A stretch of 64,000 nucleotides of DNA, from contig NZ_UGSI01000001.1 in NCBI RefSeq assembly GCF_900454495.1, positions 3,534,001-3,598,000 on the forward strand, in the 5' to 3' direction. Shown piece by piece: positions 35,215 through 43,608 of the stretch; within the stretch, counting starts at the first letter, position 1, and each line of letters starts with the position of its first letter. The stretch is from Paenibacillus macerans. Lineage in GTDB: Bacteria; Bacillota; Bacilli; Paenibacillales; Paenibacillaceae. The notes under the pieces are model-generated. The model saw nothing but the letters and a program-made list of their open reading frames with translations, ran no database searches and had not been told where the DNA came from. The position numbers and the translations under genes were made by a program.

Positions 35215-36788
35215 CTTTTGCACAGTAGCCGTTTCGAACAGTGTCACAAATCGACACCAGGTGAGGGGCTATCTAAAGGGTTCGTGTCTTGGTGTCCCTG
35301 CCTGCTGCTGCCTTTGCACGATTATCCCCTTCGTTCAGGAGCAGGGAGCAGGGAGCAGGGGGGGCTAGAGCAGGGTTCCAAAAAAGAGAGAAGAACAAAA
35401 CAAAAAAGATGAAGAAAAAATGAGGCGGTTCAGGTGAGATTTTTGGCTTGATAAGAGAACGTACGTTTGCTATAATGAAATAAATGGAACCTATGTTCGT
35501 ATATTCTTGATTCGGGGGGACGAGCGGATATGGAAGTCAATACGGGAACGGAACTTCAGCTATTCAGCAGCCGTTTTAACAGCGAGCAGGACTGCATGGA
35601 AGCGCTGATCGCGATGAAGTGGCCCAGCGGCTTCGTCTGCCCGCGCTGCGCTCACACCCGGTGCAGCCGTCTGACTTCCCGGCATATCCCTTTGTTCGAG
35701 TGCGGAAAGTGCAAGCATCAAACATCGCCTTTGGTCGGCACGATTTTTGAAGGAACGCATCTGCCCCTGGTGAAGTGGTTCCAGGCGCTGGAGTTGTTCC
35801 TGCTTGAGGGCGGCATCTCGGCGCTGCGGCTGCGCCAGGTGATCCGGGTCACCTACAAGACCGCCTGGTCAATGCTGCACAAAATACGTCATTCCGTAGG
35901 GGAGTTCGATGCCCGGGAGCTGCTCTCTGGAGACGTGAAGGTAAACAGCGATCAGTATGGGCGTAATCCGTCCCAGTGTCAGCTTTCGCATCCGTACGCC
36001 TCGGCGGTCGTGGCCGGCTGCACGGTCACGGAGTCGGGCGAGCCGGAGCAGGTCAAAATCCGCCTGGTGCCAAATAAGCGGGGAGGCGAAAAGAGGGCAA
36101 ACCGTCACGATCTAACCGCGTTTATTAGCGGGCATGTGGATGTCTGTACATCGGTGGTACAATTGTTCCCTCAGGCCTTTCGGCTGTGTGCGCCTTTGCG
36201 GAGAGTGGTGAGAGAGGCGTGGGAATCGCTGAAGAGTACGTATGGAGCCTTGGGACTGAAGCATCTGCAGGCGTACCTGAACGAATACACCGGACGCCGC
36301 CGACTGCGCCTGCCCGGAGGACTGCACGGAGCGGAAGAAACGATGCGGCAGAAGTTGCTGCAGATGTGTGTGGCGATTCCGGCGATCCCTTACCGTAAGC
36401 TGATCGCGCGCCAACCGAACCAGCCCCTTGCGGCTGAGGCCTGATCGGGACGCTGGAACGGAAGGGTTAGCTTAATGCGGATCAATTTGATTGATGTGGG
36501 TTAGCATGAAGAGTGCGAGCGTTGCTCCAGATGGAAGGGTTCAGGCTACAGCAAAATCACGGTCTTTTCGTTTCCCGCGCGTCTTGTCCTTAACCCCTGT
36601 CTTGATCTCCCGTCCGGTCTGTTTCACCTCCCCTAAACCTGGTTCCTTTTCCTAAGCCCGTCTAAATTATCTCAAACCTATCTGCTTCTCCACCAAATAA
36701 TTTCTTCTCCCGAGCTTGCCTGTTTCTCTGCTACCTGATCAAAGGGGATAATCGTGCAAAGCGCCCGGGACAGTAAGTGTTGATCTGC
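35215..36788 (+). mobile_element. IS1595-like insertion sequence, copy B
   Basis: This is the same element as copy A, in the opposite orientation. TTTGCACGATTATCC is at 35313-35327 and inverted at 36746-36760, with CTTTTGCAC to GTCACAAATCGAC outside on the left and GTTGATCTGC outside on the right. The sequences on either side of the shared segments are unrelated to those at copy A. The transposase gene is intact. Confidence 0.75.
35530..36444 (+). CDS. IS1595-like (ISXO2-type) transposase, copy B
   Basis: This 304-residue protein has the same length as copy A and about 90 percent identity by eye. The zinc ribbon (CPRC, ECGKCKH) and the GLKHLQAYLNEYTGRRRLRL region are kept. As in copy A, GDVKVNSDQYG stands where the first acidic catalytic motif is expected. 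ATG at 35530 follows the same GGGGGGACGAGCGGAT leader and a TATAATG promoter-like box near 35471. Both copies keep open frames despite many substitutions, which suggests selection or separate arrivals rather than decay. Confidence 0.85.
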   Translation: MEVNTGTELQLFSSRFNSEQDCMEALIAMKWPSGFVCPRCAHTRCSRLTSRHIPLFECGKCKHQTSPLVGTIFEGTHLPLVKWFQALELFLLEGGISALRLRQVIRVTYKTAWSMLHKIRHSVGEFDARELLSGDVKVNSDQYGRNPSQCQLSHPYASAVVAGCTVTESGEPEQVKIRLVPNKRGGEKRANRHDLTAFISGHVDVCTSVVQLFPQAFRLCAPLRRVVREAWESLKSTYGALGLKHLQAYLNEYTGRRRLRLPGGLHGAEETMRQKLLQMCVAIPAIPYRKLIARQPNQPLAAEA

Positions 36789-36957
36789 CTCCCACCCCAA
36801 GAAAAGAATACTTTAATTCGTTTGGCAGTTGATTTAGGTCGGGCTGATGGCCTATAACAATGAAACACCACTTCTGTCTGATCGTAGAAGCTCGTCACTC
36901 TCGCTTTACCAAACGTTTCGCCCAACTCCCAAATCGCCTCTCCCCCAAAATAGACAC

Positions 36958-37014
36958 AAAAAGTTCCGCTAATTTGGCGATACCGGTTGAAACGCGCAAA
37001 ATAGCGGAACTTTT
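36958..37014. repeat. AATAGCGG hairpin repeat 4
   Basis: The arms AAAAGTTCCGCTA and TAGCGGAACTTTT enclose a loop of about 30 nt. The arm sequence is the same as in the second hairpin of cluster 1 at 17867. It lies between copy B of the IS and a short frame after the ABC-2 permease. Confidence 0.75.
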
Positions 37015-37042
37015 AGAACTAGACTAGAATTGTACTGTTAGG

Positions 37043-37195
37043 TTAGCGGCCACGGTCACTCCCGGCACCACGAGCGATGTTCGACAAGCAGTTGCTCGAC
37101 CTGCATTTCGGTGATCGCGTGCTGACGTCGAGGAAATCCTTGCCGTCATGGCCGGCCGTATTTGTATCGATTTCCTCCCATCTCGACTGCTCCAT
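37043..37195 (-). CDS. Unrecognised 50-residue frame after ABC-2 permease
   Basis: ATG at 37195 has AAAAGGA six nt upstream and opens a 50-codon frame (begins MEQSRWEEIDTNTAGHDG, ends GAGSDRGR). I recognise no domain. It starts 38 bp after the permease stop on the same strand. It could be a real small protein, or the start of a gene truncated when sequence between here and the IS was lost. Confidence 0.3.
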   Translation of the reverse strand: MEQSRWEEIDTNTAGHDGKDFLDVSTRSPKCRSSNCLSNIARGAGSDRGR

Positions 37196-37232
37196 ACATA
37201 TTCCTTTTGGAAAAATTAGTGCATCGTACATC

Positions 37233-38495
37233 CTACATTGGCGTTGTCGTCGTTTGGGCCGCCATTACCGGGGGCTGCGAGGATTCCGCGAACGCCGGAG
37301 CCGGCGGCGCCAGCACCTGGTCCGCATCGTGATCCGCAGTATGTCTGAACGATACAAATCGGGAATAAAGCAGCGATGCCAGCAATGTGATCAAACCGAT
37401 CAAACCGGTCGCTATGCAATCCTTCAAAACTTGGGCGGTCGTCAGCCCCTTCAGCATCACCGCGCGCACCGCCTCGAGAAAATAGGTCAGCGGCAGGCCG
37501 TGGGCGATCACCTGCAGAAATTTGGGCATCGCCTCCATCGGCCAGGAATGTCCCGACAGCGAAAAAGAAGGAAGCGCGACCAGCATGGAAATTTGCAACG
37601 CCGTGATTTTGTTGGGAGCAATCAGGCTGAGCAAATAACCGACGGACGCCACGGCAAAAGAGAAGACTACGGCGATCAGCAAAATCGACCACGCCGACCC
37701 GCGGAACGACAGCTCATACACGGAGGTGAGAATCGCCATGACGACGAAGACGTTCAAAATACCGATAAGCCAATACGGAAACATTTTGACGAACATGATT
37801 TTCCACGGGCTTCTCTTCCACACGGCGAAGCGGCTCCAGGTCCGCTCTTCCTTTTCCCGGGCGACCGCCATCCCGACGGCCATAAACATGACCTGCTGCA
37901 GCGTCGTTCCAGCCATCCCGGTGACGAGGAAATCCACGTAATCATAGGTCGGGTTATAAAGTGTACGCGAGGTAAACGGGATGATCGATAAGGTCGCGCT
38001 CACCTGTTCATCCTTCATTCCTTGCTGCTGCAGCCTTTTGGTCGTCGTTCCGTAGCTGTACGTCGTGACCACTTCGTTGGCGCCCTTGACGACGGCGTTC
38101 GTGATCATCAGGTTGGTGCCGTCCACCGCGGCGACGATCGGCGTCGGCGTTCCCCGCTTCAGCTTGGCTTCCAGATCGGCCGGGATGATCACCCCGGCTC
38201 TGGCTTCGCCGTTATCGATCGCTTGCCGTAGTTCCCGGCTCGAATGGACTTCCCCGACGACTTTGATCGACTGATGCGCATCCAGCGCCTGGATGATTTG
38301 TTGGCTTAACTGGCTCTGATCTTCATCGTAAATGAGCGTGGGAATTTCCAAAACCGCCCGATGACTGTAAAGGGAGGCGAAAAAAAACGTATAAAAAATC
38401 GGCCCGATCAGCAGGATGACGAAGATCACCCGGTCCTTGAAAATATTTTTCCACTCTTCCGCCAGCATAGAGCCTATCGTAAGCCTATCGTTCAC
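37233..38495 (-). CDS. ABC-2 type permease (ABC2_membrane_3)
   Basis: This 420-residue membrane protein has a first transmembrane helix near residues 24-44 (FVILLIGPIFYTFFFASLY), an extracytoplasmic domain of about 150 residues, and five more helices (from TLQQVMFMAVGMAVAREKEERTW to LIGLITLLASLLYSR). This is the YhhJ/YbhR-type layout. It ends in a Pro/Thr-rich tail. GTG at 38495 overlaps the HlyD stop, so it is coupled to it. No ATPase gene lies in this cluster; either it works with one encoded elsewhere or the partner was lost. The probable role is export of a toxic or lipophilic compound. Confidence 0.88.
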   Translation of the reverse strand: MNDRLTIGSMLAEEWKNIFKDRVIFVILLIGPIFYTFFFASLYSHRAVLEIPTLIYDEDQSQLSQQIIQALDAHQSIKVVGEVHSSRELRQAIDNGEARAGVIIPADLEAKLKRGTPTPIVAAVDGTNLMITNAVVKGANEVVTTYSYGTTTKRLQQQGMKDEQVSATLSIIPFTSRTLYNPTYDYVDFLVTGMAGTTLQQVMFMAVGMAVAREKEERTWSRFAVWKRSPWKIMFVKMFPYWLIGILNVFVVMAILTSVYELSFRGSAWSILLIAVVFSFAVASVGYLLSLIAPNKITALQISMLVALPSFSLSGHSWPMEAMPKFLQVIAHGLPLTYFLEAVRAVMLKGLTTAQVLKDCIATGLIGLITLLASLLYSRFVSFRHTADHDADQVLAPPAPAFAESSQPPVMAAQTTTTPM

Positions 38496-39862
38496 TGGGC
38501 TTCACCCGCTTTGTCCGCTTTGTCCGCTTTGTCCGCTTTGCCCGGCGATTCCTCAGTTCCCGCCTGCCCCCCGGAGGTTCCGCCGTCCTTGCCGTACCAT
38601 TCCACGGTCATCCCGGTCGCGGCGGTGTCCGGCAAATCGATGAACTGAACTTTAATGCCGAAGGAGCGGATGTCCAGGTCCCCGGTATTCTGCGTCGCTT
38701 TTTGCGAAGCGAACGTCGCCGCCTGCGCTATCGTAACGACCTTGGCCTTCTGCATGCTGCCGTCGGCAACGAGTTTCACGTTTACGATATCGCCTTTTTT
38801 CAGGCCGGCCATCTCGGTTTCGGGCAAATAAAATTTCGCCGTCTTGACCGCTTCGGTCTGCTGAATCGTAAATACGGGGAACCCGGAACCTACGATTTCG
38901 CCGAGCTCCGCCGATTGGGACACGATTACCCCGTCTACGGGAGCGATCAGCTTGGTGTAGCCCAGATAGGTTTGGGCCTCCTTCAGCGCTGCGGCGGCTT
39001 GCTTCTTGCCGGACTCGGCCGTCCGCTGGGCCGCCTCGGCCTGCTCGATCATCGCCACGGCCGCGTCCACATCCTGGCGCTTGATTTCAATTTGCGCCTT
39101 GTTGGCCTCGGCCAGCGCCAAAGCCGCTTTCGCCTGCTCAAGCTGGGCTTCGGCAGCATCGATCTCCTCCTGCCGGGCGCCTTCTTTCGCCATGTTGTAT
39201 TGCTCGACCGCGGCGTTGTAAGACGCTTCTGCCTGCGTATAGGACAAGTTCACTTTGTCAAAATCGGCTTGGCTGACTATCCCTTCGGCAAACAAGCCTG
39301 TGGTCCGCTGCAAATTGTCCTTGGCGATGTCGTAAGCTTTTTTGGCCGCTTCCATTTGGACTTTCGCCTGCTTCAGCTCCTGCGGGCGCGCTCCCGCTTT
39401 GAGCCCATTAACCTTGGCCTGGGCCGCCTGAACCACCGCCTGCGCCTGCGCGATCTGTTTGTCGATCGTTTCCGCCGTCAGGAAAACGGCACTTTCACCC
39501 TCCGCTTTTTTCGATTTCGCCGCATTTACGGAAGCTGCCGCTTGCCCGATCTGGCCTTCGGTCACGGCCACCGCCGCCTGGGCCTGGGATACCTTGGCTT
39601 TGACCTCATCGCTTTCGATCTGGGCCAGGATATCCCCCTTTTTCACCTCATCGCCTTCCTCCGCCAACAGCTCGACGATCCGTCCCCCGACTTTAAAGCT
39701 CGCGCTCGATTGATCAGCCTCGATAAACGCCGTCGGGCGATTCTCTTTTTCGCTGCCTGAGGTAATCTGGTTCGAGTTCAGGATCCAGATTCCGCCCGCA
39801 ATGAGCAGAACGATCGCAACATAAATCAACAACCTGGGTATCAGTGCTCTTAACTTTTCCAT
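38492..39862 (-). CDS. HlyD-family membrane-fusion protein
   Basis: This 456-residue protein has one N-terminal transmembrane helix (LLIYVAIVLLIAGGIWIL), two halves of a biotinyl-lipoyl domain (SFKVGGRIVELLAEEGDEVKKGD near 54; LIAPVDGVIVSQSAELGEIV) and a long Ala/Gln-rich coiled-coil hairpin between them. A beta-barrel follows. The C-terminus has KAD repeated three to four times from a 9-bp DNA repeat at 38508-38544. ATG at 39862 follows GGAGGAGTAGAGG. It links the ABC-2 permease to the outside face of the envelope. It is 44 bp after the TetR gene. Confidence 0.92.
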   Translation of the reverse strand: MEKLRALIPRLLIYVAIVLLIAGGIWILNSNQITSGSEKENRPTAFIEADQSSASFKVGGRIVELLAEEGDEVKKGDILAQIESDEVKAKVSQAQAAVAVTEGQIGQAAASVNAAKSKKAEGESAVFLTAETIDKQIAQAQAVVQAAQAKVNGLKAGARPQELKQAKVQMEAAKKAYDIAKDNLQRTTGLFAEGIVSQADFDKVNLSYTQAEASYNAAVEQYNMAKEGARQEEIDAAEAQLEQAKAALALAEANKAQIEIKRQDVDAAVAMIEQAEAAQRTAESGKKQAAAALKEAQTYLGYTKLIAPVDGVIVSQSAELGEIVGSGFPVFTIQQTEAVKTAKFYLPETEMAGLKKGDIVNVKLVADGSMQKAKVVTIAQAATFASQKATQNTGDLDIRSFGIKVQFIDLPDTAATGMTVEWYGKDGGTSGGQAGTEESPGKADKADKADKAGEAQ

Positions 39863-39906
39863 CTTCCTCTACTCCTCCAAATATCATCTCACTTAAGTTT
39901 GAACTG

Positions 39907-40503
39907 TTAATGGTTCATGCGCGGCCGCTCGGCCGACAGGCCTCCCGCCAGAAAAATCCGCATGGATTCCTTGATTCGCTCCTTCTCCAGCGGCTCGTGG
40001 TTTTTGTTCCAATCCAACGTTAACGCTATGTACAGCTTCAGCATGACGAAAGAGATCACTTTCGGATCAAAAGCATGAATTTCACCGCGCTGTCCAGCCA
40101 GCGTAATTTGCCGCTCCAAATAATCCAGAATGGCGCTTTCGATTTTTTCCAAACCTTCCCGCGCCTGCTGGGTGCCGAAATTACGCACCTCCTGAAACAA
40201 TTTGGCCAGCAGCTCATGCTCGCTTCTGAACTCCAGCAAGGCATCCATGCTTTGAAAGAGATTCTCGAAAAAAGGCTTATTCTCATCCACCTTTTGCGCC
40301 GTGAGCCGCTTCATCTCCGCAATGATGGAACGGAGAATTTCATCGAACAGCTCTTCTTTGTTGGAGAAAAATGTATATATAGTCCCCTTGGCTACATTGG
40401 CGATTTTGGCCACTTGATCCATCGTCGTCGCCTTATAGCCAAACAGCGAAAAACATTTCACGGCGGCTTCAATCACCATTTCCCGACGGTTGATTTGAGC
40501 CAA
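39907..40503 (-). CDS. TetR-family transcriptional regulator
   Basis: This 198-residue regulator has an N-terminal TetR helix-turn-helix (REMVIEAAVKCFSLFGYKATTMDQVAKIANVAKGTIYTFFSNKEELF) and a helical ligand domain of the YfiR/TetR_C type. TTG at 40503 is chosen because AAAGGAGG lies 11 nt upstream and no ATG is better placed. It leads the TetR, HlyD and ABC-2 set and probably represses it. A TTGACC...GTCAATTGGTC arrangement upstream may be its operator. Confidence 0.92.
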   Translation of the reverse strand: MAQINRREMVIEAAVKCFSLFGYKATTMDQVAKIANVAKGTIYTFFSNKEELFDEILRSIIAEMKRLTAQKVDENKPFFENLFQSMDALLEFRSEHELLAKLFQEVRNFGTQQAREGLEKIESAILDYLERQITLAGQRGEIHAFDPKVISFVMLKLYIALTLDWNKNHEPLEKERIKESMRIFLAGGLSAERPRMNH

Positions 40504-40536
40504 TCCCCATAGCGCCTCCTTTCGCGAAAATGACTG

Positions 40537-40567
40537 ATTGACCAAAATAAGAATATAGTCAATTGGT
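40537..40567. promoter_or_regulatory. Possible TetR operator
   Basis: TTGACC (40538-40543) and GTCAA (40558-40562), the latter continuing into TTGGTC, form an interrupted inverted repeat about 35 bp upstream of the TetR start. Confidence 0.4.
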
Positions 40568-40870
40568 CGATTTTTACTTTACTCCTTCCACAGACGAATG
40601 GCAAGGTATTTTTTGCAAAAAACCTTTAAAAAATTTTCCCGTTCCGTGTTGCGCGATTTTTTTATTACTCGTTTTCGCTTTTTATTGATTAATATTTGGT
40701 GATTTTATCGTGTTACTACTTTTTTGCGAGAGATAGGGAATATTCTTAATGTGCCGCTATTTTGAAGGCTTGAAGATCAATTGTTGGCTGTAGCCGGCTG
40801 TTAGCGCCGACTCTGCCGGTGAACATCACGCTGCCGGACAATAAAGAGACTGAATAACGTTATTCAACTT
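40568..40870. other. Intergenic stretch without recognised gene
   Basis: This A/T-rich sequence has a short partial copy of the GCCGCTATTTTG repeat at about 40752 and the 14-bp palindrome GAATAACGTTATTC at 40852-40865. No coding frame with a ribosome site is visible. Confidence 0.6.
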
Positions 40871-40908
40871 GACAAAAACCAGGCCCCTGGCGGCGCCTGG
40901 TTTTTGTC
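40871..40908. terminator. Symmetric hairpin with A and T runs
   Basis: GACAAAAACCAGGC (40871-40884) is exactly inverted as GCCTGGTTTTTGTC (40895-40908). It could terminate in either direction; it may be a second stop behind the serine dehydratase genes. Confidence 0.7.
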
Positions 40909-40967
40909 ATACGTTTAGCTGCGAAAGCGCCTCAAAGGCTAGTCTTCCCGTAACGAACATCTCAACC

Positions 40968-41004
40968 AAAAAAGTCCCGGCCCTATCGTACAAAGGGCGG
41001 GACT
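40968..41004 (-). terminator. Terminator of the serine dehydratase operon
   Basis: On the minus strand AGTCCCGCCCT pairs with AGGGCCGGGACT, followed by six T residues. It begins 9 bp after the sdaAA stop. Confidence 0.88.
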
Positions 41005-41012
41005 CTGCCTGC

Positions 41013-41894
41013 TCATTTTTTCCGGTTTCGCAGCTCTTTCATGATTTTGCGGCCGGTCGGCGTTTGGGCCAGGCCGCCCTGGGCCGTTTCCCGATGCCGG
41101 CTGGGCATCGCGGAGCCGACCTCCAGCATGACGTCGATGACTTCGTCGGACGGAATCGCGCTGCGCACGCCGGCAAGCGCCATATCCGCGGCCGCCAGCG
41201 CATTGACCGCCCCGAAGCCGTTGCGGACGATGCAGGGGATTTCAACCAGGCCGCCGACCGGATCGCAGATCAGGCCCAGCGTATTTTTCAGCGCCAGACC
41301 GACGGCGTGCACCGCCTGCTCCGGCGTTCCCCCGCGCAGCTCGACCATCGCGCCCGCCGCCATGCCGATCGCCGAGCCGATTTCCGCCTGGCATCCGCCT
41401 TCCGCGCCGGAGATAAACGAGTTGTTGGCGATGACGTACCCGATCGCCCCGGCGCAGAACAAACCTCGCACCAGATGCTCATCCTCCCAGCCAAAACGTT
41501 CCTGCGCACTGACGAACACCCCCGGGATGATGCCGCAGGATCCGGCCGTCGGGGTGGCCACGATCCGCCCCATCGAGGCGTTGACCTCGGAGACCGCCAA
41601 AGCGTAAGCCATGGCCTGACAGGCGATGTCCCCCGCGGCGGGCTCCCCGCTGCCGCGGTATTCGTTCACCCTTTTGGCATCGCCGCCCGTCAGCCCGCTC
41701 GTCGAGGTAATTTCCTCCGTCAATCCTCGGCGTACCGCTTCCTTCATAATTTGATAATACTCGGCCATCGCCGCCATGATTTCCGCTTCGCTCTGGCCGC
41801 TTTCCGCCGCCTGATCCTGCAGCATCACCTGCGAAATCGTCAGGACCTCCTTATCGCACAAAGCGACGAGCTCCCGCAAATTCCGAAAACGCAT
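41013..41894 (-). CDS. sdaAA: L-serine dehydratase, iron-sulfur-dependent, alpha subunit
   Basis: This 293-residue subunit belongs to the two-subunit Bacillus-type enzyme that deaminates L-serine to pyruvate and ammonia with a 4Fe-4S cluster. Conserved segments include TSGLTGGDAKRVNEY, TPTAGSCGIIPG, GAEGGCQAEIGSA, LICDPVGGLVEIPCIVRN and GLAQTPTG. The Cys residues in the second, third and fourth segments supply cluster ligands. ATG at 41894 follows AAGGGG. It lies 34 bp after the beta-subunit gene. Expression is set by the tandem glycine riboswitch ahead of the operon. Confidence 0.96.
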   Translation of the reverse strand: MRFRNLRELVALCDKEVLTISQVMLQDQAAESGQSEAEIMAAMAEYYQIMKEAVRRGLTEEITSTSGLTGGDAKRVNEYRGSGEPAAGDIACQAMAYALAVSEVNASMGRIVATPTAGSCGIIPGVFVSAQERFGWEDEHLVRGLFCAGAIGYVIANNSFISGAEGGCQAEIGSAIGMAAGAMVELRGGTPEQAVHAVGLALKNTLGLICDPVGGLVEIPCIVRNGFGAVNALAAADMALAGVRSAIPSDEVIDVMLEVGSAMPSRHRETAQGGLAQTPTGRKIMKELRNRKK

Positions 41895-41928
41895 GTTTAT
41901 CTACCCCTTCACTTTGATGTCAAACGCT

Positions 41929-42594
41929 TTACGTTAAATCGATGTAAGCCGTCCGGCTCACGTGCGGAAGCTTTTCGACCGCTTCGATGAGCGCGTCCGG
42001 AATCGCCCCATCCGCCTCGACGACGGTCAAGGCTTCTTCGGTCCTGCCCTTCCGGTCGGTTATGATATAGCCGATGTTCACGTCCGCCCGGCTGAACAGC
42101 GCCGTGATGCCGGCCAACATGCCCTGGCGGTCGGCATGCTCGATCACAAGCGTCGGCAGCTCGCCCGAACACTTGACCTCAAACCCGTTGATGCCCTGGA
42201 TCGCAATGTTCCCGCCGCCGATCGACGCGCCCGTCACCTCGACCTTGCGGTTTTCGCCGGCCAGTGCGATTTTTACCGTATTGGGATGGGCCCCCGGCTG
42301 AACGCCGGTCGTAAAGTCAAGCTTTATCCCCGTTTCTTCCGCGATTTGCAGCGACTCCCGGATGCGCTCGTCATCCGTGCGATAATCCAATATCCCGCCG
42401 GCGACGGCCAGATCCGTGCCATGCCCCTGATACGTTTCCGCAAACGATCCGTAGAAGCAGATATGCGCTTCGGCGGGCGACTCCCCCAACAGCTGCCGCG
42501 CAAAACGCCCGATCCGTACCGCCCCCGCGGTATGGGAGCTGGACGGTCCGATCATCGCCGGACCAATTATCGAAAATACATTTTTAAACCGCAT
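41929..42594 (-). CDS. sdaAB: L-serine dehydratase, iron-sulfur-dependent, beta subunit
   Basis: This 221-residue partner of SdaAA is the same length as the Bacillus subtilis subunit. It has the SDH beta domain (FSIIGPAMIGPSSSHTAGA, GSFAETYQGHGTD, GVQPGAHPNT) and a C-terminal ACT domain (LPTLVIEHADRQGMLAGITALFS). ATG at 42594 gives MRFKNVFSIIGP, matching the family N-terminus. Another in-frame ATG lies two codons upstream, next to the ribosome site. It is the first gene of the operon behind the glycine riboswitch. Confidence 0.95.
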   Translation of the reverse strand: MRFKNVFSIIGPAMIGPSSSHTAGAVRIGRFARQLLGESPAEAHICFYGSFAETYQGHGTDLAVAGGILDYRTDDERIRESLQIAEETGIKLDFTTGVQPGAHPNTVKIALAGENRKVEVTGASIGGGNIAIQGINGFEVKCSGELPTLVIEHADRQGMLAGITALFSRADVNIGYIITDRKGRTEEALTVVEADGAIPDALIEAVEKLPHVSRTAYIDLT

Positions 42595-42776
42595 GGTCAT
42601 CTTCCCCGTTCCCCATATCTTTGTTTTCACCATTTCGCAAAAATCTTACTTTCAGCTTTCCCTATTAGTGCGTGTTCAAAAAGGTCGGTTTTCAGCAGCG
42701 AAGCGAAGGCTTGGGCCAGGCTGAATTCAAGATTCGATGCCTATGTAGGAAAAATACCCGATGCCCTCCAAGCGCC

Positions 42777-42815
42777 AAAAAGGACAGAAAAAAGGCTTGC
42801 AGCCTTTTCTCTGTC
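42777..42815 (-). terminator. Riboswitch-controlled terminator before sdaAB
   Basis: On the minus strand GGACAG...AAAAGGCT pairs with AGCCTTTT...CTGTCC, followed by five T residues. The 5' arm is the 3' end of the glycine aptamer, so ligand binding should prevent the hairpin and switch expression on. Confidence 0.8.
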
Positions 42816-42998
42816 CCCGTTACCTGAGAGTTTGATGCTTCCGTTGGCCGGAACCACGTACCCCTTGGGTGGCTTTCGCTCTCTCCAGAGTCGCGTCAGG
42901 CCATGGTCCTTGTACCTGAGAGATTCAAAGCCGCCCCGCATGGCCGGCTATTTGCTCCTTCGGTGCCGCCTCCAAAGCGGACTCTCCCATGACCCTCA
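42816..42998 (-). promoter_or_regulatory. Tandem glycine riboswitch
   Basis: On the minus strand the first aptamer runs from GGGAGAG through CACCGAAGGAGCAAA to ATCTCTCAGGTACAAGGACC. The second runs from TCTGGAGAGAGCG to AACTCTCAGGTAACGGGGAC. The two CTCTCAGG blocks and the linker are the hallmarks of the double glycine aptamer. It controls a serine dehydratase operon, which fits, since glycine and serine interconvert. Confidence 0.94.
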
Positions 42999-43029
42999 TT
43001 CGCGCGATATCATTTTGTAATTAATGTAA

Positions 43030-43608
43030 AACGAAAAGCACCATATGTCAATATAGCTAACATACAAATTCAACTAGATGCCAAATAATATAGTAAAATA
43101 TTCCTATTTTTCTATGAGTATATGTATATTTTCATAAAATTCTACTTGTGCATTTTCATTTTCATAGATATACTATTTCAAAACAATCCAGTATTTACCT
43201 ATTTTTATTTTTTATTGAAAATAACCTACTTTTCATATCGAATTTATAATTCAACCGGCCTCAACCCCATCGGCAGTTCAACGAAAGCTTGAATTTATCG
43301 CCGATACCTCACTGTTTTCCGCTTCACGTTTTGGTTATGTCCTAATCGGCTTGCCGTATAAACCGGGCCCGGCCGCCAAGCGTTTGCTCCCCGCTGCCCG
43401 AAGCGGCTCGCTTTTTCAACTCAACGGCAACTAGTGTTAATTTTTCTCCCATGAAAGGAGGTGATGCTTGGAATTACGATAAATGTCATGTCTTTTTTCG
43501 CAAGTCTCTCAGGTCGTCTCCGGTTTTAACTGACAGCCGGCAATTCTCCGTGCTGCCACAAGAGGATGTTCCGAAGGAACCATTAACCTAGAAGAGGGAG
43601 TGAAGAAG
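43030..43608. other. Long leader/intergenic region before the S8 protease gene
   Basis: The first 230 bp are A/T-rich and must hold the serine dehydratase promoter. A TATAAT lies at 43245-43250 without a good -35. From 43455 there is AAAGGAGGTGATG and a 21-codon frame (MLGITINVMSFFASL...) ending before 43530. A small hairpin TGTTCC-GAA-GGAACCA follows at about 43567-43582. No known riboswitch matches. Confidence 0.5.

Noticed and set aside
42690..43020. Plus-strand coding frame across 41962-43020
   Set aside because: It overlaps sdaAB, the terminator and both glycine aptamers in antisense.
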